From Hemerocallis citrina (lineage: Eukaryota > Streptophyta > Magnoliopsida > Asparagales > Asphodelaceae): a stretch of DNA of 64,000 nucleotides. Of this stretch, positions 61,995 through 64,000 are shown one piece after another (position 1 is the first letter of the stretch; the number at the start of each line of letters is the position of its first letter). The stretch covers positions 180,215,654 through 180,279,653 of the forward strand of contig CM030368.1 in NCBI GenBank assembly GCA_017893485.1, in the 5' to 3' direction. The position numbers were made by a program, and so were the translations under genes. The notes beneath the pieces are model-generated. The model made no database searches. It saw only the letters and a program-made list of their open reading frames with translations, and was not told the DNA's origin.

Positions 61995-63200
61995 GTGTAA
62001 TATATTGGCTTCAAAATACAACAACAACAACATCAAAGCATTTTTTCCACTAGTTGGGGTCGGCTACATGAATCCTGGTTTTCCATTTTGCTCGGTTTAG
62101 CTCAATATCTTTTATAAGGCCACAAGTTATCATATCTTTTCTCACCGTTTCCACCCAAGTTGAGGTCTTTCTCTACTCCTAACTCTTCCATCAATACTTA
62201 TCAAATCACTCTTTCTAATGGGGGGCACTACTAGGTCTACACGTGACATGTCCAAACCACCTGAAGCGATTCTCTCTTAATTTAACTTAGATAGGAGCTA
62301 CCTTTACCATGTCTCGTATATGCTCATTTCTAATTCTATCATTCCTGGCTTTACCACACATCCATTTTAACATCCTCATCTCCGCTACACTCATTTTTTG
62401 GACATATTGTTTCTTTGTTGCCTAACATTGCTCCATATATTATTATTGGTCTAACAGCCGTCCTATAAAATTTTCTCTTCAACTTCAAAGGTATATGTTT
62501 GTCACGCAAAACACCACTAGCGCTTCTCCACTCAAGCCACCCAACTTGGACCATATGTATAACGTTTTCACAAATCTCCCCATCTCCTTATATAATCGAG
62601 CCTAAATATCGGAAATAGTCTCTCTTAGGTATCTCTTTACCATTAAGCTTTACTACTTCTTTTGTGTTCCGAATATCATAAAAATTACACTCCATATACT
62701 TTATTTTAGTTCTGCTTATTTTAAAGCCTCTAGTTTTCAAAGTTTCGCCCAACAATTCTAATTTAGCACTGATTCTTGCGCTAGTCTCGTCCACTAAAGA
62801 TAACATCATCAACCAAAAACATACACCAAGATACCTCATCTTATATTCCTCGCGTCAATTTATCCATAACCAAAGCAAAGAGGTAGGGGCTTAAACCTAC
62901 TGTAATATGGAATTCATTACTCTCTCATGTGATGTTTCTAACTCTGGTCATTGCCCCTTGATACATATCCTTAATCACCTCAATATACCGAATAGTTACT
63001 CTTTTGTTATTTAATACCCACCATACTGTCTCTAGAGACTTTATCATATATTTCTTCTACATCTATAAATACTATATGTAGATCTTTCTTATTATCCCTA
63101 TATTTTTTAAGTCTTCTCAGTACATAAATTACTTTCATTGTTGACCTCCCAAGCATAAATCCAAACTGATTCTCAGACACTATTACATCCATTCTCAGTC
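61995..63200 (-). pseudogene. RTE-type LINE, 5'-truncated
   Basis: Minus-strand non-LTR element. About 63192-63007 encodes VSENQFGFMLGRSTMKVIYV and HIVFIDVEEIYDKV, the RT motifs usually GF..GRST and F.D...AYD. About 62839-62588 encodes SARISAKLELLGETLKTRGF and KEIPKRDYFRYLGSII. Toward the 3' end follow RENFIGRLL and MSVAEMRMLKWMCGKARNDR, and the typical end with GTCGGCTAC-type sequence and a TTG/TTGTTG tail at about 62013-62040. YADD-region and other frames are broken. RT motifs upstream of GF..GRST and the endonuclease are missing. Confidence 0.85.
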
Positions 63201-63374
63201 TTCAAAATGTTTGAAAAAAATTTCATGCATTAAAATATTTAAATTTGTATGCGTATCGTAAAAGATAATTTTACATCATATTTCTAAGTTTTACATTTTC
63301 GGAAATAGTTTGAATTTACTGTGGATTTCCAAAAATATTTGTGGAAATCCAAGCATGATTCCAAGAACCACAAT
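63201..63374. other. DGAT1 intron between LINE and copia
   Basis: AT-rich, nothing recognised. Confidence 0.4.
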
Positions 63375-64000
63375 TGTTGACATTTAGAAGCTAGCATGAT
63401 TTTAGTTTGATGTTCTTCTGCTTGAGTGATTTGCTCCTTGATTAAAGGAAGTGATTGCTTCCTTCCTTTGCTATATATATGTATGTTTTATTCAGAAGAA
63501 GAAAAAAATCAGAATAAGTGAATCTCATTCTCAAAATCCACATGGTACCAGAGCCTACTCTGAACCTTTAGAAAACGCTTTCCGATGACCAAATACGGTA
63601 TGTCCACGGAAAAACAAATCTTATCTTCGTCTGAAATGACGTCTGCCTCCGAAGCTCCCGTTCTCAGCAACCATAGCAGATCAGATGGCATCACTCTTCC
63701 CATTACAGGTCATAAGCTGAATGGGAACAACTATCTCCAGTGATCGCATTCCGTCAAGATGTACATCTGCGGAAGGGCCTCACAAGCGAAGTCGTTTGTC
63801 CACCAGCTGAAGATCCGAAATTCAAAAACTGGAAGATTGAAAATAATATGGTCATGTCTTGGTTAGTCAATTCAATGACTAACAAAATTAGTGATAATTT
63901 CTTGCTCTATAACACAGCTCATGAAATCTGGGACGCAGCAAAAGAGTTCTACTCGAGTAAAGAAAATATTTTTGAGATTTTCGAAATTGAAACCACTCTT
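63375..64000 (+). mobile_element. Ty1/copia element, 5' part, runs off window
   Basis: Short LTR 63375-63542 (TGTTGACATTTAG ... AAAATCCACA, 168 bp), directly followed by PBS-like TGGTACCAGAGC (63543-63554), then gag. The 3' end and TSD lie beyond the window. Confidence 0.7.
63600..64000 (+). pseudogene. Copia Gag N-terminus, broken
   Basis: ATG at 63600; encodes MSTEKQILSSSEMTSASEAP ... LPITGHKLNGNNYLQ, then TGA where TGG (Trp) is expected. After a frameshift it continues DPKFKNWKIENNMVMSWLVN and ISDNFLLYNTAHEIWDAAKE. This matches copia Gag (GHKLNG.NY..W; W....MV.SWL..S). A short part between the two pieces is deleted. Confidence 0.82.

Noticed and set aside
1..64000. CRISPR array, tRNA, rRNA or viral gene cluster
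   Set aside because: No regular direct repeats with unique spacers, no cloverleaf or rRNA core sequence, and no endogenous viral coding region recognised.

Overview
This is nuclear DNA of a seed plant, most likely a eudicot. The evidence is AT-rich non-coding sequence with GT-AG introns, exons of a plant-type diacylglycerol acyltransferase, and layers of plant transposable elements (CACTA, Mutator-like, hAT, Helitron, RTE and other LINEs, Ty3/gypsy, Ty1/copia). I could not identify the species. Nothing points to bacterial, organellar or viral DNA, and I saw no tRNA or rRNA gene.

The one host gene I can support is DGAT1 (acyl-CoA:diacylglycerol acyltransferase 1, the last step of triacylglycerol synthesis). 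It lies on the minus strand. Nine consecutive C-terminal exons, about 223 codons, run from 60627 down to 17214. All are open, in matching phase and bounded by AG/GT. Only 669 bp of coding sequence is spread over 43.4 kb, because three introns (17.05, 14.4 and 7.0 kb) are filled with transposons. The N-terminal exons lie beyond the right edge of the window.

Layout. 1-16.4 kb, downstream of DGAT1: an old minus-strand LINE split in three by a 3.8-kb solo LTR (TSD GCATT) and a 7.0-kb CACTA element (TSD ATC), which itself carries a 1.2-kb Mutator-like element (TSD AAAAATTAA). 17.2-20.5 kb: the last three DGAT1 exons. 20.5-37.5 kb: the largest intron, with a young Gag-only LTR retrotransposon (22414-29961, 3008-bp LTRs, TSD GAAAG) and an RT-less gypsy copy whose 3' LTR contains an inverted solo LTR. 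37.6-44.6 kb: a second RT-less gypsy copy (TSD AGAAA) holding a hAT-like element, then another hAT-like repeat. 44.7-59.0 kb: a series of MITEs, TRIM-like LTRs, a LINE scrap, a copia LTR, Helitrons, MITEs lying in TA microsatellites, a PPR pseudogene between inverted copies of its own 5' end, and a palindromic foldback element. 59.07-60.63 kb: four DGAT1 exons between two Helitrons in opposite orientation. 60.7-64 kb: an RTE LINE and the start of a copia element.

The genes do not form a pathway here. The story is one lipid gene stretched by several generations of nested insertions, whose order can be read from TSDs and interruptions. Element boundaries, TSDs, splice sites and frames were read by eye. 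Family names rest on recognised motifs, not on database searches.
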